Shown piece after piece: positions 55,822 to 64,000 of a DNA stretch of 64,000 nucleotides. The DNA comes from Nocardia exalbida NBRC 100660 (GTDB lineage Bacteria; Actinomycetota; Actinomycetes; Mycobacteriales; Mycobacteriaceae). Where the stretch lies: positions 107,308 to 171,307 of the forward strand of contig NZ_BAFZ01000036.1 in assembly GCF_000308575.1 (NCBI RefSeq), given 5' to 3'. The translations under genes were made by a program, and so were the position numbers. Under the pieces are notes generated by a model. It was given only the letters and a program-made list of their open reading frames with translations, ran no database searches and was not told the DNA's origin. Position 1 is the first letter of the stretch. Each line of letters begins with the position of its first letter.

Positions 55822-56624
55822 ATCTGCATCCGTTGACCCGCATCTCGTTGCGGACGGTGGCGCTCGGCTACCTGCTGGTGCTGCTGGTGCTGCCGCTGGT
55901 CATCATCCTGTGGCGCACATTCGAGCGCGGGATCGGCGCGTTCGCCGACTCGATCACCACGCCCGCGGCGATCTCGGCGTTCCAGCTGTCCATCCTGATC
56001 GTCGCGATCACCGTCCCGGTGAACGTGATCTTCGGCATCGTGACGGCGCTCGCGCTGGTCCGGGGAAAGTTCCCGGGCCGCAACCTGGTCCAGGGCATCG
56101 TGGACCTTCCGTTCGCGGTCTCGCCCGTGGTGGTCGGCGTTTCGCTGATCCTGCTGTGGGGCGCGGGCGGGTGGTTCGGCGGCCTGGAAGAGCTGGGCTT
56201 CAAGGTCATCTTCAACCTCCCGGGCATGGTGATCGCCACCATCTTCGTCACGCTGCCGTTCGTGGTGCGCGAGGTGGAGCCGGTGCTGCACGAGATCGGC
56301 GACGACCAGGAGCAGGCCGCGGCCACCCTGGGCGCGTCGAAGTGGCAGACGTTCTGGCGGATCACGCTTCCCGCGATCCGGTGGGGCCTGACCTACGGCG
56401 TGGTGCTCACCGTGGCCCGCGCGCTCGGTGAGTTCGGCGCCGTGATCATGGTGTCCTCCGCGCTGCCGGGCAAGTCGCAGACACTGACGCTGCTCGTGCA
56501 CGGCCGGTACATCAACGACCACAACACCTTCGGCGCCTACTCCGCCGCGACCTTGCTGATGGGTATCGCCCTCGTCACCCTTCTGCTGATGACCATCCTC
56601 GAACGTAAGCGGGGCACCAAGTGA
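55818..56624 (+). CDS. cysW: Sulfate ABC transporter permease CysW
   Basis: A 268-aa inner-membrane permease, paralogue of CysT, with about six helices. Its EAA loop is '[20 protein letters not shown]'. It starts within the cysT stop (ATGA) and its stop overlaps the cysA GTG start, giving tight translational coupling of the three transporter components. Confidence 0.95.
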   Translation: MNLHPLTRISLRTVALGYLLVLLVLPLVIILWRTFERGIGAFADSITTPAAISAFQLSILIVAITVPVNVIFGIVTALALVRGKFPGRNLVQGIVDLPFAVSPVVVGVSLILLWGAGGWFGGLEELGFKVIFNLPGMVIATIFVTLPFVVREVEPVLHEIGDDQEQAAATLGASKWQTFWRITLPAIRWGLTYGVVLTVARALGEFGAVIMVSSALPGKSQTLTLLVHGRYINDHNTFGAYSAATLLMGIALVTLLLMTILERKRGTK

Positions 56625-57616
56625 TCACCGTGACCAACGCGAACAAGAACTACGGCACGTTCGCGGCCCTCGACAACGTGACCATCGACATTCCCTCCGG
56701 CGAGCTCACCGCCTTGCTCGGCCCTTCGGGCTCGGGCAAATCGACGCTGCTGCGCTCGATCGCCGGACTGGAATCGCTGGACTCCGGTGTGGTCAGCATC
56801 GCGGGACGCGACGTCACCCGGGTGGCGCCGCAGAAGCGCGACATCGGTTTCGTCTTCCAGCACTACGCGGCGTTCAAGCACATGACCGTGCGCGACAACG
56901 TGGCGTTCGGCCTGAAGATCCGCAAGCGTCCGAAGCACGAGATCAGCAAGCGGGTCGACGAATTGCTCGGCATCGTGGGACTGGACGGCTTCCAGCACCG
57001 CTACCCGGCCCAGCTGTCGGGCGGTCAGCGGCAGCGCATGGCGCTGGCCCGCGCGCTCGCCGTCGATCCGCAGGTGCTGCTGCTGGACGAACCGTTCGGC
57101 GCGCTGGACGCCAAAGTCCGTGCCGACCTGCGGACCTGGCTGCGCCGGTTGCACGAGGAGGTCCATGTGACCACCGTGCTGGTCACCCACGACCAGGAGG
57201 AGGCGCTCGACGTCGCCGACCGGATCGCGGTGATGAACAAGGGCCGCATCGAGCAGATCGGCACTCCGGAGGACGTGTACGACCGGCCCGCCAACGAGTT
57301 CGTCATGTCGTTCCTCGGCGCGGTGGCCCGGCTCAACGGACATCTGGTGCGGCCACACGACATTCGCGTCGGCCGTGACCCCAGCATGGCGCTCGCCGAG
57401 CACGAGGGCACCGCGGACTCGGCGGGTGTCACCAGGGCGACGGTCGAGCGTGTGGTCCATCTCGGGTTCGAAGTACGCGTGGAGCTGCGCAATGCCGCGA
57501 CCGGCGACCTGTTCTCGGCTCAGGTCACCCGCGGCGACGCCGAAGCGCTGCGGCTCTCGGACGGCGAGACGGTTTACGTTCGTGCCACTCGGATTCCGGA
57601 ACTTCCCACCCACTGA
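56621..57616 (+). CDS. cysA: Sulfate ABC transporter ATPase CysA
   Basis: A 331-aa importer ATPase. Walker A 'GPSGSGKST' is at 34-42, the Q loop is '[13 protein letters not shown]', the signature '[15 protein letters not shown]' and Walker B '[12 protein letters not shown]', with the switch His in '[11 protein letters not shown]'. A C-terminal TOBE-like domain (about 240-331, 'RPHDIRVG') follows. It powers sulfate uptake through CysTW. Confidence 0.95.
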   Translation: MITVTNANKNYGTFAALDNVTIDIPSGELTALLGPSGSGKSTLLRSIAGLESLDSGVVSIAGRDVTRVAPQKRDIGFVFQHYAAFKHMTVRDNVAFGLKIRKRPKHEISKRVDELLGIVGLDGFQHRYPAQLSGGQRQRMALARALAVDPQVLLLDEPFGALDAKVRADLRTWLRRLHEEVHVTTVLVTHDQEEALDVADRIAVMNKGRIEQIGTPEDVYDRPANEFVMSFLGAVARLNGHLVRPHDIRVGRDPSMALAEHEGTADSAGVTRATVERVVHLGFEVRVELRNAATGDLFSAQVTRGDAEALRLSDGETVYVRATRIPELPTH

Positions 57617-58139
57617 GGTTTTCGGTCGCTGCGCTGAGAAGTTGCTGCGCTCGCTGACATTGTGCTGACGGCGCTCTTCGCTCGGGCTGCGGCACGGTGG
57701 CCCGCCCGTGTCGAGGGCGGCCCGATGCGGTCGTCGCGAGGTGATCCGTGTGTCGGGCGCAGCCCGCGATGGTGGCGCCCACGGCTGGCGGCGGAGCGGT
57801 GCCCACTTCATCGGCTAACCGCCCGCACCGAGCTGTGTGGGCTCGTCAAGGGGAGTCTCCCCATGTGGAGAGGTGTTGCCGGGGAAGGTCCGGGGCGGGA
57901 CCCGGAAACCGGCAAACTTCCGCCGGGCACGACCTATCCCCGCGTGTCGCAAGGAAATCCGACTGGACGGAATGTGTAGCGCTGGTTGACCAGGTGAGCG
58001 CGTCGGCGAGCGCGGAAACGGCCCGGTCGAGCACAGGCGGCTTGCGGACAATCGGTTGTCCGGACTTGGCACGAAGATCGCGGGGTGGTTGCCTAAACGA
58101 CGTTCGAAGCAAATCGGCACGGCGATCGGGTGGATTGCG
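57617..58139. other. Gene-free stretch with oligomer repeats after cysA
   Basis: Direct after the cysA stop, 57612-57653 holds two copies of a CGCTGCGCT-type oligomer ('TCGCTGCGCTGAG' and 'TTGCTGCGCTCGCTGAC'), the same family as at 22346-22367. The rest up to the Hsp70-like start shows only GC-driven open frames. A terminator for the sulfate operon is expected but I see no strong stem. Confidence 0.45.
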
Positions 58140-59273
58140 ATGGCGGTTGGTCTCGGGTTGAGCATCGGTACGGTGAACACGGTTTCCGTTCTCGCGGAGG
58201 AAGGTTCGGCCAAGGCTCCGCCGGGGCGACGCAAAAAGCAGCGGGCGCAGCCCATCACGCGCCGGACCACGCTGACCTTCGACAGCACCGGCGTGGCCAG
58301 AGTCGGCATGATTCCCCGGCACGGGCGCGCGGTCACCGAATTCGCCGATCTCACGCAGCGTTCCAGCACGTGGGCGCGGGTTGGCAACCGCGCGCTCGCA
58401 CCGGCGGACCTGGTCGCCACGGTGGCCAAGTGCCTGATCGACGAGGTGGTGCGGGACCATCCGGAATGCGGAACCGGCCTCGGTATCGCGGTGGCCTATC
58501 CCGCCCGCTACGCCGACGAGCAGGTGGACGCGTTGCGGGCGGCGCTCGACGGCGTCGAACTCACGCAGGTCGCCCTGGTCGCCGAACCCGTCGCGGCGGC
58601 GGCCTGGCTGGAAGCCGATCGCGGTCCGCTGATGCCGGGTCTCACGCTGGTCTACGACCTGGGCGGCGCCGGGCTCGACGTCACCTTGGTCCGGGTGGGC
58701 GCGGGATGCCCGCGCAATCCGATCGTTGGCGTTCCGCTGCGTTCGACCGAATTCGGCGGACGCGCGTTCGGCGCCTTGATCGCCGAGCACGCCGGACCCG
58801 GGCTCTCCTCGGTCTCCGAGTCGGTCGCCGACACGATCGCCGGAGAACTGCGCGCCCGGCACGTCCGGGAGTCCCTCGAAGTGGTCTACCGCTGCTTGCG
58901 GGTCGCGGACGTCACCATGGCCGATGTCGATCGAGTCCTGGTGGTCGGCGGGGCGGCGCGCCCGGCGGAGGTGGCCGAGGTCCTCGCGGCGGAATTGGCC
59001 AGGCCGGTGATCGCCGGCGCGGACCCGGAGCGAACCACCGCCGACGGCGCCGCGATCATCGGCCGCAGGACCGCGGTCGCGGCCGAGGTGGTGGCCGAAC
59101 AGCGCCGGGTCCGGCGCCGCCGCACCCGTCGTCGTGCCGCTACGCGGGCCCTGATGCTGTCGCGGCGGACCCGTCGGCGGCTGGGCCGGGTGGTCGTCGT
59201 GACGAGCATGTCGGCGGTCTTCGGTTTCGGGACCTCCCTCTTGGCGGCCGGTGACGGGGTGCTGGTGAGTTAG
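58140..59273 (+). CDS. Hsp70-like ATPase-domain protein with C-terminal membrane anchor
   Basis: A 377-aa actin/Hsp70-fold protein. 'GLGLSIGTVNTVSV' at 3-16 is a phosphate-1-like loop lacking the usual Asp, 'LVAEPVAAAAWL' and 'LVYDLGGAGLDVTLV' are the connect and phosphate-2 motifs, and 'VDRVLVVGGAARPAEV' is the adenosine motif. There is no DnaK substrate-binding domain. Instead an Arg-rich stretch ('RRVRRRRTRRRAATR') leads to one hydrophobic helix ending the protein. ATG 58140 is chosen because the paralogue at 63363 starts at the same place; the frame is open to 58056. A large hairpin follows. Confidence 0.8.
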   Translation: MAVGLGLSIGTVNTVSVLAEEGSAKAPPGRRKKQRAQPITRRTTLTFDSTGVARVGMIPRHGRAVTEFADLTQRSSTWARVGNRALAPADLVATVAKCLIDEVVRDHPECGTGLGIAVAYPARYADEQVDALRAALDGVELTQVALVAEPVAAAAWLEADRGPLMPGLTLVYDLGGAGLDVTLVRVGAGCPRNPIVGVPLRSTEFGGRAFGALIAEHAGPGLSSVSESVADTIAGELRARHVRESLEVVYRCLRVADVTMADVDRVLVVGGAARPAEVAEVLAAELARPVIAGADPERTTADGAAIIGRRTAVAAEVVAEQRRVRRRRTRRRAATRALMLSRRTRRRLGRVVVVTSMSAVFGFGTSLLAAGDGVLVS

Positions 59274-59300
59274 GGCTCCGGCGAGGTCCGGGAAGAACAG

Positions 59301-59349
59301 GGGCCGTCCGGCGGTGCGCGTGATGAGGGCGCGCGCCGCCGGACGGCCC
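59301..59349 (+). terminator. Long hairpin after the Hsp70-like gene
   Basis: GGGCCGTCCGGCGG (59301-59314) pairs perfectly with CCGCCGGACGGCCC (59336-59349), and the inner flanks (TGCGCG/CGCGCG) nearly extend the stem to about 20 bp. There is no U-tract; this is the GC-only terminator type seen in actinobacteria. Confidence 0.7.
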
Positions 59350-59363
59350 TAGCAATTGCTGGG

Positions 59364-59404
59364 TTGACGTGACTCTCCGTTGGTGTAACTATGGGATACA
59401 GTTA
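59364..59404 (+). promoter_or_regulatory. Promoter with operator dyad before the AurF-like gene
   Basis: TTGACG (59364-59369) may be a -35 box, with TAACTA (59386-59391) as -10 at a 16-nt spacing. TAACT-N9-AGTTA (59386-59404) is an inverted repeat that overlaps the -10, so a repressor bound there would block the promoter. Confidence 0.5.
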
Positions 59405-59426
59405 AATGGTTCCCAAGGAGAGGGCA

Positions 59427-60443
59427 GTGACGACGATGTCTGCAGCCGTGACACCCGCAGTCGATCCCGATCTGGAGAAGGCGCAGGAGTACGCCGCGAA
59501 GCTGCTGCTGCTGTCGGAGGGATCGGTCAACAAGCACTTCGACCCCTTCGAGGACATCGACTGGGACAATCCCGACTTCGCCGCCGACGCCGGTGAGGAG
59601 CGCTGGATTCTGCCCGAGTCGGCCGATACCGTGGCCCGCCACCCCTGGTACCAGGCGTTGTCCGCGGAACAGAAGATCGCGGTCGGCAAGTACCGGCAGG
59701 CGAATATCGCCAAGGTCGGCCTGCAGTTCGAGTCGATCCTGATCAGTGGCATGGTCATCCACAACTTCGGCTTGCCGAACGGTTCGCCGGAGTTCCGGTA
59801 CTGCTCCCACGAGATGATCGAGGAGCACAACCACACCCTGATGTTCCAGGAGATGGTCAACCGCATCGGTCTGGATGTGCCCGGCATGGGCCCGCTGGTC
59901 AGCAAGTTCAAGTACCTGGGCGCGCCGGTCGCGGCCTGGTTCCCGAACCTGTTCTTCATGGCCGTGCTGGCCGGTGAGGAGCCGATCGACCACATCCAGA
60001 AGCAGATCTTGCGCTCGGGCGAAGACGTGCACCCGATCATGCGCGGCGTGATGGCGATTCACGTCGCGGAGGAGGCACGGCACATCTCCTTCGCGCACGA
60101 GTTCCTGAAGAACCACGTGCCGGAGGCGAAGCCCGCGCAGAAGTTCGTCCTCTCGCTGGCCATGCCGCTGGTCATGTGGATTCTCGGCCGCGCGATCGTC
60201 ACTCCGCCGCGGTCGTTCTTCACCGAGTTCGGCATCCCGGACGAGGTCCGCAAAGAGCTGTTCTTCGGTTCGAAGGAGGCCAAGCGGGTCTTCAGCGACT
60301 ACTTCTGCGACGTGCGCGCCCTGGCCAAGGACATCGGGCTGATGAACCCGGTCGCCAAGGCGTTCTGGAAGGCGCTCGGGATCGACGGCCCCAGCACGCG
60401 GTACCGGTCGGAACCGCTGCGCGGCGCGAGCAAGGTCGCCTGA
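59427..60443 (+). CDS. AurF-type non-haem diiron oxygenase
   Basis: A 338-aa diiron protein of the AurF (p-aminobenzoate N-oxygenase) family. The iron ligands are in 'YCSHEMIEEHNHT' near 125-137 and 'IHVAEEARHISFAHEF' near 211-226. GTG at 59427 is chosen because AAGGAGAGG lies 6 nt upstream; the ATG at 59406 would place that sequence inside the gene. It is followed after 6 nt by an FprB-type reductase, likely its electron donor, an arrangement also found in M. tuberculosis (Rv0885-fprB, from memory). The natural substrate is unknown. Confidence 0.86.
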   Translation: MTTMSAAVTPAVDPDLEKAQEYAAKLLLLSEGSVNKHFDPFEDIDWDNPDFAADAGEERWILPESADTVARHPWYQALSAEQKIAVGKYRQANIAKVGLQFESILISGMVIHNFGLPNGSPEFRYCSHEMIEEHNHTLMFQEMVNRIGLDVPGMGPLVSKFKYLGAPVAAWFPNLFFMAVLAGEEPIDHIQKQILRSGEDVHPIMRGVMAIHVAEEARHISFAHEFLKNHVPEAKPAQKFVLSLAMPLVMWILGRAIVTPPRSFFTEFGIPDEVRKELFFGSKEAKRVFSDYFCDVRALAKDIGLMNPVAKAFWKALGIDGPSTRYRSEPLRGASKVA

Positions 60444-60449
60444 GCCGGC

Positions 60450-62036
60450 ATGCCGTACGTCGTCACCCAATCCTGCTGCAGCGACGCGTCCTGCGTATAC
60501 GCCTGCCCGGTCAACTGCATCCATCCCACGCCCGACGAACCGGACTTCCGGACGGCCGAGATGCTGTACGTCGACCCGAAGGCGTGTGTGGACTGCGGCG
60601 CCTGCGCCACCGCGTGCCCGGTCGACGCCATCGTGTCGGCGAAGAAGCTGACCGCCGAGCAGAAGCCGTTCATCGAGATCAACGCCGACTTCTACCGGCA
60701 GGCCCGGCCGCGCCCGCTGCTGGCGCGCCCGGTGCCCGCGGCGCGGATCCACACCGAGCGCACCCCGCTGCGGGTGGCGATCGTGGGATCGGGGCCGTCG
60801 GCGATGTACGCCGCCGACGAACTGCTGACCCAGCCCGACGTGTCGGTCACGGTGCTGGACCGGCTGCCGGTGCCCTATGGCCTGGCCAGGCACGGCGTCG
60901 CGCCGGATCACGACAAGACCCGCAAGGTCGGCGAGCTGTTCGACGTCATCTCCGCGCAGCCGGGTTTCGGTTCATACCTGAATGTCGAAGTCGGCGCGCA
61001 CATTTCGCACGCCGAGCTACTCGACCATTTTCACGCCGTGATCTACGCGGTCGGCGCGTCGTCGGATCGCAAGCTCGGCATTCCGGGTGAGGGCCTGGCG
61101 GGCACGGTGTCGGCCACCGATTTCGTCGCCTGGTACAACGGCCATCCCGATCACGTCGACCAAGCCTTCGACTTGTCCGCCCGGCGCGCCGTGATCGTCG
61201 GCAACGGCAATGTCGCGCTCGACGTCGCGCGCGTGCTGACCTGTGACCCCGCGACGCTGGCGGGCACCGACATCGCGCCGTACGCGTTGCGGGCGTTGCG
61301 CGAGAGCAAGATCGAGGAAGTGGTCGTGCTCGGTCGGCGCGGCCCCCTCGAATCCGCCTTCACCGTGCCGGAATTCGTCGGCCTGCTGGCCTGCGATGTG
61401 GACATCGTGGTCGAGGGTGAGCTGCCCGAGCTCGGCGCGGAACTGCCCTTCCACGTCGAACAGAAGCTGCGGCTGCTGCACAGCGTGCGCACCCGGCCGG
61501 TGGGGGAGCGCAAGCGCATCGTGTTCCGCTACCTGGCCGCGCCCACCGAGATCCACGGGACCGATCGGGTGACCGGACTCGAAATCGGCCGCACCGAACT
61601 CGTCACCGATCCGGACGGCCGCGTCCGCGCCGTGCCGACCGGGCAGACCGATCGGCTCGACGCGGGACTGGTGCTCACCTCGGTCGGCTACCGGGGCGTC
61701 GCGGTGCCGGGCCTGCCGTTCGACGAGCAGGCCGCGGTGATCCCGAACCAGGAGGGCCGGGTGCTGGAGCGCCCGGACGGCGCCGTCGTCACCGGCACCT
61801 ACGTGACCGGCTGGATCAAGCGCGGGCCCACCGGCTTCATCGGCACCAATAAGTCCTGCGCGCAGGAGACGGTGCGGCAGCTGGCCGCGGACTTCAACGC
61901 CGGGCGCCTGCCCGAACCTGCCGGTTCCGCCTCGGAATTCGATCGCATGGTGCGGCTGCGGCAGCCGGAGGTCCGTGCCACGGGAGCGGTGGAAGCCCGC
62001 CCTGGACGAGTCCGCCGCTTGCTGGCTCGCGCCTGA
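60450..62036 (+). CDS. fprB: Ferredoxin/ferredoxin-NADP+ reductase fusion (FprB)
   Basis: A 528-aa fusion. The N-terminal bacterial ferredoxin has 'CCSDASCVYACPVNC' at 9-23 and 'CVDCGACATACP' at 46-57, giving a seven-iron (3Fe-4S plus 4Fe-4S) set, as C9/C10 and C15 differ from a plain 2[4Fe-4S] pattern. The adrenodoxin-reductase-like part begins near 108 with the FAD motif 'VAIVGSGPSAMYAADEL', and 'AVIVGNGNVALDVARVL' is the NADPH motif. It passes electrons from NADPH to the adjacent diiron oxygenase or other acceptors. It follows the AurF-like gene by 6 nt. Confidence 0.9.
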   Translation: MPYVVTQSCCSDASCVYACPVNCIHPTPDEPDFRTAEMLYVDPKACVDCGACATACPVDAIVSAKKLTAEQKPFIEINADFYRQARPRPLLARPVPAARIHTERTPLRVAIVGSGPSAMYAADELLTQPDVSVTVLDRLPVPYGLARHGVAPDHDKTRKVGELFDVISAQPGFGSYLNVEVGAHISHAELLDHFHAVIYAVGASSDRKLGIPGEGLAGTVSATDFVAWYNGHPDHVDQAFDLSARRAVIVGNGNVALDVARVLTCDPATLAGTDIAPYALRALRESKIEEVVVLGRRGPLESAFTVPEFVGLLACDVDIVVEGELPELGAELPFHVEQKLRLLHSVRTRPVGERKRIVFRYLAAPTEIHGTDRVTGLEIGRTELVTDPDGRVRAVPTGQTDRLDAGLVLTSVGYRGVAVPGLPFDEQAAVIPNQEGRVLERPDGAVVTGTYVTGWIKRGPTGFIGTNKSCAQETVRQLAADFNAGRLPEPAGSASEFDRMVRLRQPEVRATGAVEARPGRVRRLLARA

Positions 62037-62042
62037 CGGACC

Positions 62043-62083
62043 CCGCCTCGAGATACCCCGGCCGCGCCGGTATCTCGAGGCGG
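62043..62083. terminator. Bidirectional terminator between fprB and the SDR gene
   Basis: CCGCCTCGAGATACC (62043-62057) pairs perfectly with GGTATCTCGAGGCGG (62069-62083), a 15-bp stem with an 11-nt loop between convergent stop codons. It can serve both genes. Confidence 0.8.
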
Positions 62084-62099
62084 TCCCCGGTTCGGCGGG

Positions 62100-62861
62100 T
62101 CAGCGTGCGGTGAATCCGCCGTCGATGGCCAGCGCCGCGCCGGTGACGAAACTCGCTTCGCCACTGAGCAAGTAGGCGCAGAACGAGGCGATCTCCTCCG
62201 GCGTCGCGATGCGGCCCATCGGGTGCAGCGCCGCGATGGCCGCCTCGCCTTCGGGCGTCGCGCCCATGGAATTCCGGAACGCCGGGGTGTCGACAGCTCC
62301 CGAGACCAGTGCGTTCACCCGTACCCCCTGCTCGGCGGCCTCGAGCGCCACGGCCCGGGTCAAGCCGACCACCCCGTGCTTGGCCGCCACGTACGGCGCC
62401 ACCGAACCCATGCCGACCACCCCGAGATTCGAGGCGTTGTTCAGGATCGCGCCGCCGCCGGAGGCCGCCAGCGCGGGAACCTGATGCCGCAGGCCGTAGA
62501 ACACGCTGGTGAGATTGAGCTCCAGATCGGCGCGCCAGCCCGCCTCGTCGATCTCCGCGACCGGACCGAAGGCGCACACCGCGCCCGCGTTGTTGAATGC
62601 CGCGTCCAGGCGGCCGAATTCGGACAGCGCGGCGTCGGTCAGCCGGGCCAGGTCCTGTTCCACCGTGACATCGGTCGGCACGAACAGCGCGCGGCCACCT
62701 GCCGCGCGGATGTCGGCGGCCACCTGGTCACCCGCGTCCTTGCCCCGTGCGCCGAGCACGACCGCGGCGCCTTCGCGCGCGACCCGCAGCGCCACCGCCT
62801 TGCCCACACCCGAGGTCGCGCCGGTGATCAGTACGACCTGCTCCGCGAACCGTGTTGCCAT
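62100..62861 (-). CDS. Short-chain dehydrogenase/reductase
   Basis: A 253-aa SDR oxidoreductase. The cofactor motif 'TGATSGVGKAVAL' is near 13-25, 'NNAGAV' near 90, catalytic Ser in 'LNNASNLGVVGM' and Tyr/Lys in 'YVAAK' near 155, with 'ALAIDGGFTAR' closing the protein. It is a classical NAD(P)-dependent alcohol/ketone enzyme; the substrate is unknown. ATG 62861 is preferred over 62894 because GAGAGGGAA precedes it. Confidence 0.9.
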   Translation of the reverse strand: MATRFAEQVVLITGATSGVGKAVALRVAREGAAVVLGARGKDAGDQVAADIRAAGGRALFVPTDVTVEQDLARLTDAALSEFGRLDAAFNNAGAVCAFGPVAEIDEAGWRADLELNLTSVFYGLRHQVPALAASGGGAILNNASNLGVVGMGSVAPYVAAKHGVVGLTRAVALEAAEQGVRVNALVSGAVDTPAFRNSMGATPEGEAAIAALHPMGRIATPEEIASFCAYLLSGEASFVTGAALAIDGGFTAR

Positions 62862-63362
62862 CGTTCGATTCCCTCTCCACTCTCGCGATCTCACCTCCGT
62901 GGTGGACCACTATCGAGTCAAGCCGGACCCGAACCACGACGCTGGCGAGTATCGGACATCTAGTTGATGTGTCATTCGACTTCCTGAAGTGGTGGTCGGC
63001 TGAAATGCACAGTAGTGGCAAGTATCTGGTTACCGACCGGTTGGTGTCTGTCCACCGGTGTGCTTTCGCCCGGTAAACCGGCGCTCGGTCTGGTTGACTT
63101 CGATATTTCGTGATCGCTGTGTGGTAGCGGAATCGTCGAGAACGCAGGATGATTCGCGGTGTTGAGTGGACTGAACGCCCGAGCCGACTCCTGCCTACCT
63201 GGCATTTCGGACGATTATTGCTGAAAGTAGAACGATCCGTATCAATTGCGCATCCGTATGAACCCGAAACAGCTAACCTGTGGTGGCTGTTTGGAAGACG
63301 ACCGCGGCCACAGGGGAACGCCATGTGATGGACGTGGTCACGGTGCGTTGACGGGATAGCGA
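62862..63362. other. 500-bp gap between the SDR and the second Hsp70-like gene
   Basis: Divergent promoters should lie here. TAACCT near 63274-63279 could be a -10 box of the Hsp70-like gene, about 85 nt before its ATG. Sequence is somewhat AT-richer than nearby genes. I see no small gene or clear operator. Confidence 0.4.
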
Positions 63363-64000
63363 ATGACTACAGGTCTGGGTTTCAGCATTGGTTCAGTGAA
63401 CTCCGTGACGGCTTCGGTGAGCGCGGACCGACCACGTCCGGCGGTGCGGTCGCGGCGCACCGCGGTCACCTTCGACAGCGCGGGCGGACTGCGCTTGGGC
63501 GGGATCGCGCAGTTCAGCATGGCGGTCACGGATTTCGCCGATCTCGCCCGTGATCCGGAGGCGGTGATCGTCGGCGGACGCATCTGGTCGCCCGCCAACC
63601 TCGTCGCCGCGGTGGTCGGCGAACTCCGCGCCGCCGAGCCGGGCGCGTCCGAGGCGGGCGTCGTGACCACCTATCCCGCCGTGTACTCCGGCAAGCAGGT
63701 CGCCTTGCTGCGTCAAGCGCTGGACCTATCCGGGGCGGGCGACGTGCTCCTGGTACCCGAACCCGTCGCGGCCGCGGAATGGCTGGAGCACGAGTACGGC
63801 CCGCTGGAAACCGGCTTCGTCTTGATCTACGACCTCGGTGGCACCAGCCTCGATGTGAGCATCGTGCGGGTCGGTCCGGACTGGGACAACCATCCGATGA
63901 TCGGTAAGCCGGTGCGCTCCTACGACTTCGGCGGCAGGCCGCTGGGGTCGATGATCGCGCGCTACGCACCGGACGCGAAACACGGGTCCGCGGGATTGTC
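63363..64000 (+). CDS. Hsp70-like ATPase-domain protein, paralogue, truncated by the window end
   Basis: At least 212 residues, running off the right edge with no stop. It starts 'MTTGLGFSIGSVNSVTA', matching the start of the 58140 protein, and has the same order of motifs: 'AVTFDSAGGLRLG', 'LLVPEPVAAAEWLEHEYGPL', 'VLIYDLGGTSLDVSIVRVG', 'SYDFGGRPLGSMIA'. It has the phosphate-2 glycines and lies on the same strand as its paralogue, separated by the AurF, FprB and SDR genes. The C-terminus, and so any membrane anchor, is outside the window. Confidence 0.82.
   Translation, partial: MTTGLGFSIGSVNSVTASVSADRPRPAVRSRRTAVTFDSAGGLRLGGIAQFSMAVTDFADLARDPEAVIVGGRIWSPANLVAAVVGELRAAEPGASEAGVVTTYPAVYSGKQVALLRQALDLSGAGDVLLVPEPVAAAEWLEHEYGPLETGFVLIYDLGGTSLDVSIVRVGPDWDNHPMIGKPVRSYDFGGRPLGSMIARYAPDAKHGSAGL

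Overview
The window is chromosomal DNA of a high-GC actinobacterium of the mycolic-acid group, most likely Nocardia or a close relative. The evidence is very high GC, frequent GTG starts, many genes whose start codon sits 6-8 nt after a TANNNT -10 box (leaderless transcripts), and conserved gene order. proA, a MoxR ATPase, a VWA protein, nadD, rsfS, gpgP, octT, degV, comEA, comEC, holA, rpsT, lepA, a GH15 trehalase and subI-cysT-cysW-cysA match, as far as I recall it, the Rv2427c-Rv2397c segment of Mycobacterium tuberculosis. I see no tRNA, rRNA, CRISPR array, insertion sequence or prophage.

Layout. 1-3.8 kb: truncated esterase behind a 26-bp palindrome, GrpB-like protein, 2-hydroxyacid dehydrogenase, LigD-type polymerase domain, MazEF-like toxin-antitoxin pair. 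3.8-10.1 kb: structured repeat copy A, then a leftward run rtcB (with a 342-aa intein), an alpha/beta hydrolase, a SLOG protein and recQ with a PRTase-like tail. 10.2-13.6 kb: amidohydrolase plus glutamine-synthetase-like pair (a split FluG arrangement) and ribokinase. 13.7-31.9 kb: rightward core genes from proA to holA, interrupted by an Hsp90-like/helical-repeat pair and carrying a small GNAT gene where I recall eis in M. tuberculosis. 32.2-42.5 kb: DinB-like protein, aldo/keto reductase with divergent regulator, rpsT, aquaporin, PemK-like protein, structured repeat copy B, lepA, and a PrrAB-like two-component system. 43-47 kb: a large low-complexity protein and a dynamin-like protein whose P-loop lysine is methionine. 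47.1-50.4 kb: a visibly AT-richer island with a lactococcin-972-type bacteriocin precursor, its DUF1430/FtsX-like membrane protein and an ABC ATPase. 50.9-57.6 kb: trehalase, two small membrane proteins, an unannotated leaderless leader peptide ending Cys-Arg, and the sulfate ABC transporter operon. 58.1-64 kb: two membrane-type Hsp70-like paralogues around an AurF-type diiron oxygenase and its likely ferredoxin reductase FprB.

Most notable: the bacteriocin island; a two-copy 67-nt hairpin module (A near mazEF, B before lepA) with identical arm length and compensatory stem changes; the leader peptide before the sulfate operon; the RtcB intein; and the P-loop-less dynamin.
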